This document shows positions 1 through 8,052 of a stretch of DNA of 9,474 nt, one piece after another; positions within the stretch are counted from its first letter, which is position 1, and the number at the start of each line of letters is the position of its first letter. Below the pieces are notes generated by a model. That model saw only the letters and a program-made list of their open reading frames with translations. It did no database searches and was not told the origin of the DNA. The translations under genes were made by a program, and so were the position numbers. Source of the stretch: Commensalibacter sp963921845 (GTDB lineage Bacteria; Pseudomonadota; Alphaproteobacteria; Acetobacterales; Acetobacteraceae); contig NZ_CAWUGZ010000115.1 of the NCBI RefSeq assembly GCF_963921845.1, forward strand, positions 1-9,474, written 5' to 3'.

Positions 1-1
1 A

Positions 2-1987
2 TTAAAACAAGTTAATTGCTCTTTCAGACCAAAACATATTATTTTTTTAGCAGGAGAGCCCCATACGCCAGGGGTTGTTTATCGATGCCATCGTAATGCA
101 CAAGCCTGCCTCATGGCTGGACACGTTGCCAAAATTATTGATATTAAAACGATCAACGTTGATGACATCCTATGGGCAGACATTATAATTTTTTGGCGGG
201 TTGAGTATAGTACACATATTGCTACTATTATCGAAATTGCTAGAAAAAATCACACGTTAACTGCATTTGATGCAGACGATATTATTTTTAAAATACATTA
301 TGCCAGTATTGAAATTATAGATGGTATACGTACGATAGGATCTACCGAAGCAGAAACTTCTAGGACTTTTGGTAATATGAGGCAAACATTGCTTCGTACG
401 GATTTTGCCATTGCTACAACTCAAGAAATGAGGATGCATATGGCACAAGAGCTTATTCCCAAACACGCAGGACCCCTTATTTTTATTCTTCCAAATGTAT
501 TTGACGATCGGTGCGTAAAATTGTCTCGACTTCATAGTCGATTAAAACAAAACCTTAAAGAAGATCGTTTTGTAAGAATAGGTTACGCTTCGGGAACGCG
601 TACCCATCAGAAAGATTTTGCTATACTTGTACCCGCATTAATCAATATTTTTCAAAAAAGACCTCAAGTTAAATTGGTTTTGTTTAGAGAGCCTGAAAGT
701 CAACAGCCCATTTTGCAAATGAACGAGTTTCCAGAACTCAATGACTTCCAAGATCGTATTGAATGGCGAAACACTGTTACTCTTGAACAATTGCCTACAG
801 AATTAGCGAGATTTGATATCTCAGTTGCTCCTTTAGAAGAAAATAATGTATTTTGCAACGCCAAAAGCGAGCTGAAATATTTTGAAGCTTCTTTGGCTAA
901 CGTTTGCTCCGTCTTATCTGCCACAGAGCCCATGAAACGTTGTGTTCAACCAGGAATAACAGGATTTCTAGCCACCAATCCTGAAAAATGGGAAAGTATT
1001 TTGTTACAGCTAATAGATGATAGAAACCTGCGACAAAAAATTGCTTTAAATGCGTACCACCACGTACTTTGGAATTTCAGTATACAACGGCAATCTTACC
1101 TATTTAATACTATGGTACAAAGCCTAACCAACGATATTGGCGCAGCATTAGCAACAGAAACAATAATCGCACGTAAGCACTATGCTTCTTCTGAGCTTCC
1201 GTTTATTCCTGAAAATGAAATTTTATTCGATTATGATCAATTGATTGAATCAGAAATAACAGTCGTTGTTACTTCCTACAATTATAGCGATTATATTATT
1301 GAATGTTTAGAATCCGTTAGAGCACAAAATTTAAAAGATTTAGATCTTGTTGTTGTTGATGATTGTTCGACGGATGCTTCACTTGAACTTATTCAAACTT
1401 GGGCAATCAAACATAAAACAAGATTTAATCGATTACAAATTAGACGTTCTAACTTTAATATTGGTTTAGGAGGAGCAAGAAACATAGGTATGGCTGCTTG
1501 CGAAACATTGTACGCCATGCAATTAGACGCAGACAACCGTTTGCTACCCGATACATGCGCAAAATTATTCAAAGCAATTGAAGGAACAAATAGCGGTTAT
1601 GCTTATCCGTTGATACATCATTTTGGAGGGGGTAAGGCAACAGGAGGTAACATACCATTCCATCCTCTAAGGCTAAGCGTCGGTAACTATATCGATGCAA
1701 TGGCTTTAATCGCAAAATGGGCATGGGCTGCTGCTGGAGGCTATTATGTAAATAAAGACGCCATGGGATGGGAAGATTACGATTTATGGTGTAAATTGGC
1801 AGAATTAGGAATAAGAGGAACCCAAGTTAACGATGCCGCTGCTGAATATCGCGCTCATTATTCTTCCATGACCACGACTTTGACTGAAAAAAATTTCCAT
1901 AAACCTAGAGTAGTTTCTTTAGTAAACCAACGCCATCCTTGGATAGACTTGGTTTTCCCTGATGATTCGCCTTACAAAAACAAATAA
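2..1987 (+). CDS. Two-domain glycosyltransferase (GT4-like + GT2), 5' end missing
   Basis: The reading frame is open from base 2, and the residues before the first in-frame ATG (113) are plainly coding: FLAGEPHTPGVVYRCHRN is the usual N-terminal motif of these enzymes. ATG 113 is therefore an internal Met and the true start lies left of the window. The first half is a GT-B fold, GT4-like domain: FDADDIIF around 269-292, GYASGTRTHQKDF at 581-619, and the donor-binding SELKYFEASL near 866-895 with its paired glutamates. A second domain starts at 1256 (ITVVVTSYN) and is GT-A/GT2: DDCSTD at 1358-1375, the metal-binding DAD at 1526-1534, and WEDYD from 1769. Both halves keep their key motifs, so two sugar transfers by one polypeptide are plausible. 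The likely role is surface polysaccharide or protein glycosylation in the cytoplasm; donor and acceptor cannot be told. It is the only + strand gene and converges on norB. The family call is firm, the exact function is not. Confidence 0.9.
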   Translation, partial: LKQVNCSFRPKHIIFLAGEPHTPGVVYRCHRNAQACLMAGHVAKIIDIKTINVDDILWADIIIFWRVEYSTHIATIIEIARKNHTLTAFDADDIIFKIHYASIEIIDGIRTIGSTEAETSRTFGNMRQTLLRTDFAIATTQEMRMHMAQELIPKHAGPLIFILPNVFDDRCVKLSRLHSRLKQNLKEDRFVRIGYASGTRTHQKDFAILVPALINIFQKRPQVKLVLFREPESQQPILQMNEFPELNDFQDRIEWRNTVTLEQLPTELARFDISVAPLEENNVFCNAKSELKYFEASLANVCSVLSATEPMKRCVQPGITGFLATNPEKWESILLQLIDDRNLRQKIALNAYHHVLWNFSIQRQSYLFNTMVQSLTNDIGAALATETIIARKHYASSELPFIPENEILFDYDQLIESEITVVVTSYNYSDYIIECLESVRAQNLKDLDLVVVDDCSTDASLELIQTWAIKHKTRFNRLQIRRSNFNIGLGGARNIGMAACETLYAMQLDADNRLLPDTCAKLFKAIEGTNSGYAYPLIHHFGGGKATGGNIPFHPLRLSVGNYIDAMALIAKWAWAAAGGYYVNKDAMGWEDYDLWCKLAELGIRGTQVNDAAAEYRAHYSSMTTTLTEKNFHKPRVVSLVNQRHPWIDLVFPDDSPYKNK

Positions 1988-2183
1988 TTTATATTACACA
2001 ATCAAATTCAAAACCATTCAATACTTACGAATATCAAAATTCAAACTAAGGAGCTGCGATCCTGCACTCAGTGTAAACAAAAATCTACTTAATACATTCA
2101 ATTGATGTTACTTCAACCTAAAAATACCATTAAACATTTGAAACTTTAGAAATTACGTAATCTTGTATAAATTTTATAACAAT

Positions 2184-4493
2184 CTATTTTTTTGAATAGA
2201 GAGGTTTTAGTTTCATAACGAAATCCCAGGCCATAATTAAAGCACCCACGGCAAAAATGATATCTCCAAACATCCGAATCCATTGCCAAAATATTTTAGT
2301 ATTATAAAAATCAAGACTTCTCGCATAGGTTAACCCATGTTGATAAACAGCGTTTAATTGCGGCCAACCTACTGGAAAGAACGTTAATACTGTCCACAGT
2401 ATTAACGCGATATTGTAGAAAAATAAGGCAATAAATCCCCATTTTTCTACATAAGAATGAGTATCCCCAGCAATATAGCGTAAGCAAAAGTAAATCATTC
2501 CTAATCCAAGTAAACCAAATGCTCCAAATAGAGCCGTGTGCGCATGATTTAAAGTTAAAAAGGTACCATGTTCAAAATAGTTTACTAAAGGAGCATTCAA
2601 CACACCCCCACCGAATACACCTGCACCTACAAAATTCCAAACTGCTGCTGCAATGATATACATATAGCCAAGTTTATATTTGAAATTTTCATGAATACTA
2701 ATAATGCGATATTGATCAATGGATTCAATTACCAACAAGACAAGGGGCAATACTTCGATAAACGAAAACATACTGCCCATTGGTATCCAAAATGAAGGTT
2801 CTCCCGCCCAATACAAATGATGCCCTGTGCCGATGACTCCCCCTAAAAAAATTAAAATTAACTCAAAATAAACGGTTCTTTCAGCCAAATTACGCGAAAC
2901 TAACCCTATGCCCATTAATAAATAAGCGGTTACACAAGCAGCAAAGAACTCAAACGACTCTTCCACCCAAAGATGTACTACCCACCATCTCCAGTAATCA
3001 TCCATCGTATAAGATTTACCAACCTCGAACATAGGAATCATTCCAAAAACATATAATATAGCTACGTTCAACGTGGATAGCCAAAAGAGGTGTTCTAAAC
3101 GAATGTTTCCTATCAGGAAAGCCTTACGCGCCTCTTGCCATATTTGCCTATTTGGCCAAAAAGAGCGGTAAATCAAATACGACCACAATAAGAGTGCTCC
3201 GAAAAAAGCATATTGCCATCCTCTACCGAGTTCTAAATAAGAGTTGCCTTGGTTTCCAAACCAAAACCAAAGATGAGGCATATATCCCATGATACCGAGA
3301 TAGTTCCCAATGACAATTCCAGCAACAACAAAGACAGACGCATAAAAAAGAATATCAACGAATAGTCCTTGAAATTTTGCTTCTTTTCCACTCACTATAG
3401 GACCAAGAAATAACCCTGCACCAATCCAAGAAAAAGCAATCCACACTACTGGGGTTTGTAAATGTATACTTCTTAAAAAATTAAAAGGAAGATAATGCCC
3501 AATAGGGAGACCGTAAAAATTTGCCCTTTCTGAGTAATAATGAGCCATCAACCCACCCACTAAAATCTGAACAAGAAAAATTGCTACGACGAAAATGAAG
3601 TATTTGCCAATCTTTTTTTGACTGAGTGTTAACGTTCTAAAACTGGCTATAACACAGTCCATCGTGCCCTTGTCTTCGCCTGATAACCATAAACGATTGA
3701 TAACAATAACGCCACCAAATCCAGCGAACACGAAACAAAATCCTATCCATGTCCAAACAAAGGTCAGCGATGTTGGAGAATTTCCTACAATGGGTTCATA
3801 GGGCCAATTCTGTGTCCACGATATGGAACTGTTTGGGCGGTGCCCCACAGTGGTTAACGCTGAATAAATGATAAAATCCGAAGTTTTTTGAGCTGAGATT
3901 TGATCCATAGATCTAGCCCGAGAATATCCAGCTTTTGCATTGTCAGTTAAGAGTTGATACGATAATTGATCACGAACATCCACAACTGCCTTTGCCAAAG
4001 AAGTAGGTAGTTTCAAATTAGACTGAGTCAAATCTGTATCGCGTAACATAGTTTGCATCTTTTTTTGTGCAACGACTTGTTGTTCTGCTGTTAAATTGGA
4101 AAATGTTTTTTTAAATTCTTCTTGAGCGATATAGTGTTGAGTTGACTTTGCTAAATTAACCAAAGTTTCGGCGGTAAAATCTGGTCCAAACATTGATCCC
4201 ATGCCATACAAGCTACCATAATCAATTAAATCTGCTTTTTGAAAACCCTGCTTACCTAAATAAATATCATTGCGAGTAAATAAAATATTATTACTTACAG
4301 AACTAATATGTTCTGGAACAGGTGATATTTTGTAATAAGTAAACGCCGTCGCGCAACCCATCACACCAAAGCAAACTAAAGCAGTAATCAATAGGACCCA
4401 TTTGATTACGCGGTTAATAGGGTCTTTGTTTAATTGTTCAAGCGCGTCATGTGAAAGCGTGCTTATGACACCATTTTGATGAGAATGTTGCAT
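2184..4493 (-). CDS. norB: Quinol-dependent nitric oxide reductase (qNOR), single subunit
   Basis: This inner-membrane enzyme reduces two NO to N2O with electrons from quinol. At 769 residues it has the qNOR layout: an N-terminal membrane anchor (about 30-52), a periplasmic domain (about 55-235) without a CxxCH haem c site, the family motif WPYEPIVGNSPT (230-241), then a NorB haem-copper-type helical core. By alignment to the cNOR numbering I remember, the ligands are all present: H344 in RSIHLQT (low-spin haem b), H507 and E511 in HLWVEE plus H558 and H559 in GTGHHLYW (FeB), and H650 and H652 in NHAH (haem b3 and b). E515 matches the second conserved glutamate. E512 stands where glycine is common. 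No norC, norQ or norD is adjacent, as expected for a self-contained qNOR used in NO detoxification. The ATG at 4493 has no clear Shine-Dalgarno sequence; its leader carries a predicted NO-responsive operator. Confidence 0.96.
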   Translation of the reverse strand: MQHSHQNGVISTLSHDALEQLNKDPINRVIKWVLLITALVCFGVMGCATAFTYYKISPVPEHISSVSNNILFTRNDIYLGKQGFQKADLIDYGSLYGMGSMFGPDFTAETLVNLAKSTQHYIAQEEFKKTFSNLTAEQQVVAQKKMQTMLRDTDLTQSNLKLPTSLAKAVVDVRDQLSYQLLTDNAKAGYSRARSMDQISAQKTSDFIIYSALTTVGHRPNSSISWTQNWPYEPIVGNSPTSLTFVWTWIGFCFVFAGFGGVIVINRLWLSGEDKGTMDCVIASFRTLTLSQKKIGKYFIFVVAIFLVQILVGGLMAHYYSERANFYGLPIGHYLPFNFLRSIHLQTPVVWIAFSWIGAGLFLGPIVSGKEAKFQGLFVDILFYASVFVVAGIVIGNYLGIMGYMPHLWFWFGNQGNSYLELGRGWQYAFFGALLLWSYLIYRSFWPNRQIWQEARKAFLIGNIRLEHLFWLSTLNVAILYVFGMIPMFEVGKSYTMDDYWRWWVVHLWVEESFEFFAACVTAYLLMGIGLVSRNLAERTVYFELILIFLGGVIGTGHHLYWAGEPSFWIPMGSMFSFIEVLPLVLLVIESIDQYRIISIHENFKYKLGYMYIIAAAVWNFVGAGVFGGGVLNAPLVNYFEHGTFLTLNHAHTALFGAFGLLGLGMIYFCLRYIAGDTHSYVEKWGFIALFFYNIALILWTVLTFFPVGWPQLNAVYQHGLTYARSLDFYNTKIFWQWIRMFGDIIFAVGALIMAWDFVMKLKPLYSKK

Positions 4494-4575
4494 GGTTGAC
4501 TTATAAATTTGCTAAATAAAATTGTAACTATTTTAAGTTTTTCATAATAAAAAATATATTTACACAGAATATAGA

Positions 4576-4584
4576 ATTATATCA
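4576..4584 (-). promoter_or_regulatory. Predicted extended -10 promoter of norB
   Basis: Read on the minus strand this is TGATATAAT, a perfect TATAAT hexamer (4576-4581) preceded by the TGn extended -10 element. The -35 position 17 bases upstream is poor (AAAAAT), which fits dependence on the extended -10. Transcription would start near 4569, giving a leader of about 75 bases. The adjoining palindrome begins within the TG element, so a bound protein would block polymerase. Confidence 0.55.
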
Positions 4585-4600
4585 TGTATTGTAAATACAT
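4584..4600 (-). promoter_or_regulatory. NsrR-type operator palindrome upstream of norB
   Basis: The sequence ATGTATT-GTA-AATACAT is a perfect inverted repeat with 7-base arms and a 3-base centre. This matches the architecture of NsrR sites (ATGYATT-N3-AATRCAT), bound by the NO-sensing iron-sulfur Rrf2 repressor NsrR. It fills the -35/-10 spacer of the predicted norB promoter, the expected place for a repressor, and lies 91-107 bases before the norB start codon. No regulator gene is in the window, so the assignment rests on site sequence and target gene. Confidence 0.6.
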
Positions 4601-4774
4601 TTTTTAGCTAATTGAAAAATTGTGGCTCAACTATTAACATTGAACGGTATTATTCAAAGTACAGATTTAAAGCTTAAAATTGAAAAACATATTTCTAAAA
4701 AATGGATATATAATTCTTAGGCTGGTTATATTATATAAATTTTGAAATATTTTTTTTACAAAATCGTGTAAATT

Positions 4775-6817
4775 TTATGGAACATTTTTTCGTAATTCGT
4801 TAATCCAAATGGATGCATTGCCATCAGAAGGCGCGCGCCAATCGCCTCTAGGAGACAAACTTCCTCCAGAAGAAATTTTAGGCCCGTTGGGTAATGCTGA
4901 ACGTTTAAATTGACTAAATCCAAAAAAACGATTGAAGAAAACTTCCAACCAGAATTTTATCTGCTTTAAATCGTAAGTAATTTTTTCTTCAGTTGGGTAT
5001 ACGGGTAGCCAAGAATTATCACTCTTATCGGACCAAGCATGATAAGCAAGAAAAGCTATCTTAGAAGGCGCTAATCCATAACGCAGCACATAATACAGGT
5101 TAAAATCTTGCAAAGCATAGGGGCCTATTTTTTCTTCAGTGCTTTGTATTGTCTGTCCCTCTTGAGGCGGAATAAGTTCAGGGGAAATTTCAGTATCAAG
5201 GATTTTTTGTAAAACCAGACTTGTCTCTTTCGAAAAATACTCGCTCGAAATCACCCACCTTATCAAATGTTGAATGAGTGTTTTGGGTAAGCCAGCATTC
5301 ACGTTATAATGAGACATTTGATCGCCTACTCCGTAAGTACACCACCCTAAAGCAAGCTCTGATAAATCCCCTGTGCCAATAACAATTCCTTGATGCAAAT
5401 TAGCAAGCCTAAACAAATAATCCGTTCTTAAACCAGCTTGAACGTTTTCAAAAGTGGTATCGTATCGATGTTCACCTTTCGCATAAGGATGTCCAATGTC
5501 TTTGAAAATTTGTTGTGCCGCAGATCGAATATCCAAACACTGAGAATGAATGCCCAGCGTTTGCATGAGGGTTTCTGCGTTTTGCTTAGTTTGAGAACTG
5601 GTTGCAAATCCCGGCATAGTGTAACCCAAAACACATTTTCGATCCAATTTTAGCTCGTCAGCTGCTTGCACTGCCACCAATAAAGCCTGAGTAGAATCCA
5701 ATCCTCCTGAAACACCAAGGACCATCGTTCGGGCACCCGTAGACAAAAACCGTTGTTTTAAAGCAGAAACCTGAATGCGGTAAGCCTCATAACAATCTTG
5801 TTTCAAACGTGCTTTATCAGATGGAACGAAAGGAAATCTCTCAACAGATCTTTTCAATCCACAATCTTTTAATAAAGGAGCAAGGGTAAAGGAAATAGAA
5901 CGGAAAGAATAAGGTCTGGCTTCGTACTGATGGAACGTTCCCATATGCAAACGCTCCTGCTGTAAAATATCGAGATCAATATCCGCTATTACCATACATT
6001 CCCCTTGTGGGAAACGATCGGATTGAACAAGAAGTTTTCCATTTTCTATAATAGCAAGCTGGCCATCCCAAGCTAGATCTGTTGAAGATTCTCCCTCACC
6101 AGCGGCAGCGTAAAGATAGGCACATATTCCCCTCGTCGACTGAGATTGGCAAAGTAAATTTCTCTGTTCCGCTTTTCCAATAGTAATGTTGCTGGCAGAC
6201 AAATTAGCAATGACGGTAGCCCCTTCCATACATGCAAAAGTACTTGGAGGGATGGGCACCCACAAATCCTCACAAATTTCCACCCCGATTACTAAATTTG
6301 GGAAATCCTTACAATGAAATACTATATCGACGCCAAACGGAATAGATTGACCTAAAAAATCAATTGTTTCGTTCTGCACATTGCGTCCGCTGTTAAATTG
6401 CCTTGCTTCGTAAAATTCACGATAGTTGGGTAAATAAGATTTTGGAATAATGCCCAATATTTCCCCTTTATGAATAATAACGGCACAATTGTACAAAGCG
6501 CCTCGAAAGATAACTGGGGCACCAATAATCAAAACGGGGAAAAAAGATATGGTCGAACGACAAATATGCTTTAAAGCGACATTAACTTCTTCAAGCAATA
6601 CTTTTTGCAATCTTATATCTTCAATTGAATAACCCGTTAAAGACAATTCTGGAAAAACACAGAGTGCGACACACTCTGTGTTCGCTTTCCTAGCAATATT
6701 TATAATTTTATTACTATTAACAGAGGGATCAGCCAATTTCACAGTGAAATTACATACGGCCGTTCGGATTAAATTATGTGCATATATTGAATAAAAATTT
6801 TTCAAAAATATCCCCAC
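4775..6817 (-). CDS. nadE: Glutamine-dependent NAD+ synthetase (glutaminase + synthetase domains)
   Basis: This cytosolic enzyme makes NAD+ from deamido-NAD+, ATP and glutamine, the last step of NAD biosynthesis. It has the two-domain, roughly 680-residue form typified by the Mycobacterium tuberculosis enzyme. The N-terminal nitrilase-type glutaminase has the Glu-Lys-Cys triad: E57 in FPELSLTGYS, K126 in PKSYLPNYREFYE and C182 in VEICEDLW. The C-terminal synthetase has the ATP pyrophosphatase P-loop SGGLDST (370-376), then TFENVQAGLRTDYLFR, GTGDLSELALGW and the conserved tail KRSALPNGPK...LSPRGDWRAPSD. It begins 31 bases after the dsbB stop and is probably co-transcribed. The coordinates use a GTG start at 6817 with no Shine-Dalgarno behind it; a TTG at 6805 gives an N-terminus (MKNFYSIY) closer to the family. 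No recognisable intrinsic terminator follows the TAA. Confidence 0.97.
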   Translation of the reverse strand: MGIFLKNFYSIYAHNLIRTAVCNFTVKLADPSVNSNKIINIARKANTECVALCVFPELSLTGYSIEDIRLQKVLLEEVNVALKHICRSTISFFPVLIIGAPVIFRGALYNCAVIIHKGEILGIIPKSYLPNYREFYEARQFNSGRNVQNETIDFLGQSIPFGVDIVFHCKDFPNLVIGVEICEDLWVPIPPSTFACMEGATVIANLSASNITIGKAEQRNLLCQSQSTRGICAYLYAAAGEGESSTDLAWDGQLAIIENGKLLVQSDRFPQGECMVIADIDLDILQQERLHMGTFHQYEARPYSFRSISFTLAPLLKDCGLKRSVERFPFVPSDKARLKQDCYEAYRIQVSALKQRFLSTGARTMVLGVSGGLDSTQALLVAVQAADELKLDRKCVLGYTMPGFATSSQTKQNAETLMQTLGIHSQCLDIRSAAQQIFKDIGHPYAKGEHRYDTTFENVQAGLRTDYLFRLANLHQGIVIGTGDLSELALGWCTYGVGDQMSHYNVNAGLPKTLIQHLIRWVISSEYFSKETSLVLQKILDTEISPELIPPQEGQTIQSTEEKIGPYALQDFNLYYVLRYGLAPSKIAFLAYHAWSDKSDNSWLPVYPTEEKITYDLKQIKFWLEVFFNRFFGFSQFKRSALPNGPKISSGGSLSPRGDWRAPSDGNASIWINELRKNVP
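6803..6815 (-). promoter_or_regulatory. Possible ribosome binding site and TTG start inside nadE 5' end
   Basis: On the minus strand GGGGA (6815-6811) is followed five bases later by TTG (6805-6803), which would begin the protein at residue 5 of the longer call. Before the GTG at 6817 there are only U-rich runs (TTCTTTTTT twice), with no purine-rich site. The TTG start puts FYS at residues 4-6, almost as in the M. tuberculosis enzyme (3-5). Both features favour TTG without excluding GTG. Confidence 0.45.
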
Positions 6818-6848
6818 AAAAAAAGAATTTTTAAAAAAGAATCATAAT

Positions 6849-7361
6849 TTAGTGGTAAAATTTTCTAGTCCTTCGAGTGCTTGATAATAAAATTAAAACT
6901 ATTACCAATAGTGCCAAAGAATAAAGTCCATTCATCATCGTAAGAGAAACAGGCAACCAAGTAAAAAGGTAAGAGGGTAAATCACAAGGTTTGCTGGGAC
7001 GCATAGGCATATTGGCAAATTGAGTTTCAATATTTTGATTTGTACTCATTTGCATACGACACTCAGGTAAAGGGCTTAACCACCATCCCTGTTCTACACC
7101 GATATGAACAAAAGACAGTCCCAAACTAGCCAAAATTAAAATTAAAATTAATCCTATAATCCAACGAGATTTACTAAAATATGCAATGATACCAAATACA
7201 ACCATTAATCGATAAGGCCACCGTTCCAAAAGGCACATTCCGCATGGGGACATGTACCAAATATCCTCTAAAAACCAAGCAAAAGCAAGCGCAAGCAAAC
7301 CTGCCCCAACCATTAAAACTCCCAGTATTTTATTTTGGTAATGTTGATGATAATAGGACAC
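6849..7361 (-). CDS. dsbB: Disulfide bond formation protein DsbB family
   Basis: This inner-membrane thiol oxidase would reoxidise a periplasmic DsbA-like protein and pass electrons to quinone. At 170 residues it has the DsbB plan: four hydrophobic segments (about 11-30, 47-62, 66-86 and 136-159) and two cysteine pairs. C40-x-x-C43 sits in PCGMCLLERWPYR at the first periplasmic loop. C101 (LPECRM) and C126 (SKPCD) sit in the second loop. The start is GTG at 7361, supported by AAAGGGG seven bases upstream. nadE follows after 31 bases, so the two likely share a transcript, although no functional tie between them is known. No dsbA is in the window. The upstream neighbour encodes a secreted protein with two cysteines that could be a substrate, which is only inference. 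Confidence 0.9.
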   Translation of the reverse strand: MSYYHQHYQNKILGVLMVGAGLLALAFAWFLEDIWYMSPCGMCLLERWPYRLMVVFGIIAYFSKSRWIIGLILILILASLGLSFVHIGVEQGWWLSPLPECRMQMSTNQNIETQFANMPMRPSKPCDLPSYLFTWLPVSLTMMNGLYSLALLVIVLILLSSTRRTRKFYH

Positions 7362-7368
7362 AGCTCAA

Positions 7369-7375
7369 CCCCTTT
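7369..7375 (-). promoter_or_regulatory. Ribosome binding site of dsbB
   Basis: The minus strand reads AAAGGGG ending seven bases before a GTG codon at 7361. It is one of the best Shine-Dalgarno matches in the window and fixes the GTG as the dsbB start. Confidence 0.7.
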
Positions 7376-7404
7376 AACGCATAATCTGATAAAACCATAA
7401 AAGC

Positions 7405-7417
7405 AATTTTACACTAC
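7405..7417 (-). promoter_or_regulatory. Possible -10 region of dsbB-nadE, copy 1 of a shared 13-base element
   Basis: The minus strand reads GTAGTGTAAAATT. TAAAAT could be a -10 hexamer giving a leader of about 38 bases that includes the dsbB ribosome site. A TTGAAA lies 15 bases upstream, a short spacer, so the promoter call is weak. The identical 13 bases occur at 9225-9237 ahead of the NDUFA12-type gene. Confidence 0.3.
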
Positions 7418-7471
7418 GATTACAACTTTCAATATTAAAACGTGTCTTCATAGATGAAATTATTAAATTTG

Positions 7472-7504
7472 TTTAGTAAGGTTGTGATAACTCCCATTAC
7501 TAAA
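7472..7504 (-). terminator. Stem-loop just after the DUF2155 gene, probable operon 3' end
   Basis: TTTAGTAA (7472-7479) and TTACTAAA (7497-7504) form a perfect 8-base-pair stem around a 17-base loop that can add a few inner pairs (GG/CC or GTT/AAC). It starts two bases after the stop codon of the DUF2155 gene. The stem is AT-rich and no strong U-run follows on either strand, so it may be a weak terminator or a transcript-stabilising hairpin. Confidence 0.4.
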
Positions 7505-7506
7505 AA

Positions 7507-8052
7507 TTAGCGCTGGTTATCAATAGATTGCTGCAGAGAGTTCTCTAATTCTTCGTTAGAATTTGGAAGGGTTCCTGAAGAATTATTTTCTGAATTGTCA
7601 AGTAGAGTTCCTTCATGTTTAAATTTACTTAAATCTTTTTCTACGGAACCGGAGCAGCGAACCAATTTCACATTATACAACGGATTTTCAAACACAGAAA
7701 GCCCTGGTTCTTCAGAGAAAAGCCAAGCCGAAAATGTAATCTTTTTTGGAGAATCGCTGTCAATGATATCAATATACGCAGCGCTATCCCGGGGTAAAGA
7801 GTCAGATCTGACCAGACATTTTCTTGATTTAATCGTCAACGATTTATAACTTGTCTCACTCCCTACTGGTATGGTCAATAGAATCGTTTTAGACTCCAAC
7901 TTATCTAAAACTCTAACCACTGTCTGGGATTGAGCATACCAGCTGTTTGAATCGGCAAATGAATTTTTAACTTCCTCGCTAAAACTATAGCGATGACACA
8001 TGAAAAAAAAACCTATTAAAAAGAATGGATAGGCCTTTTTAACCAGATTCAT
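7507..8052 (-). CDS. DUF2155 family periplasmic protein
   Basis: This 181-residue protein has an N-terminal signal peptide: basic NLVKK, a hydrophobic stretch (about 8-19), and probable cleavage near residues 23-26. The conserved core runs from about 43 to 133 and shows the DUF2155 pattern: VVRVLDKLESKTILLTIPVG, a single cysteine (C79) in the RKCLVR segment, ITFSAWLFSEEPGLS, then NPLYNVKLVRC ending in C133. The remaining tail (134-181) is polar, rich in Ser, Asn and Glu, and looks disordered. Its function is unknown. Its place downstream of NDUFA12-type and mlaD genes is the usual alphaproteobacterial context. The ATG overlaps the preceding stop in an ATGA junction, with GGAG (8062-8065) nine bases upstream, so translation is probably coupled. 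The two core cysteines could form a disulfide; dsbB is the next gene downstream. Confidence 0.85.
   Translation of the reverse strand: MNLVKKAYPFFLIGFFFMCHRYSFSEEVKNSFADSNSWYAQSQTVVRVLDKLESKTILLTIPVGSETSYKSLTIKSRKCLVRSDSLPRDSAAYIDIIDSDSPKKITFSAWLFSEEPGLSVFENPLYNVKLVRCSGSVEKDLSKFKHEGTLLDNSENNSSGTLPNSNEELENSLQQSIDNQR

Noticed and set aside
257..933. Minus-strand frames inside the glycosyltransferase (257-535 and 700-933)
   Set aside because: Both are antisense to well-conserved glycosyltransferase motifs and their products have no recognisable features.
1988..2183. Bidirectional terminator between the converging glycosyltransferase and norB genes
   Set aside because: I found only small palindromes (ATTACGTAAT at 2152-2161, TCAATTGA near 2098) and no stem followed by a U-run.
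4640..4657. TTGAA-N8-TTCAA inverted repeat upstream of norB as an FNR/CRP-type site
   Set aside because: FNR-type sites have the halves separated by four bases (TTGAT-N4-ATCAA). The spacing here is wrong and the match is short.
4622..4720. Short + strand reading frame (GTG start, 32 codons) between norB and nadE
   Set aside because: There is no ribosome site and no recognisable product, and the length is near chance for this DNA. A decayed gene fragment cannot be excluded.
4755..4772. Hairpin TTTACA-AAATCG-TGTAAA right after the nadE stop, as a terminator
   Set aside because: The stem is six AT-rich pairs, and on the nadE strand it is followed by an A-run, not a U-run. It does not look like an intrinsic terminator.
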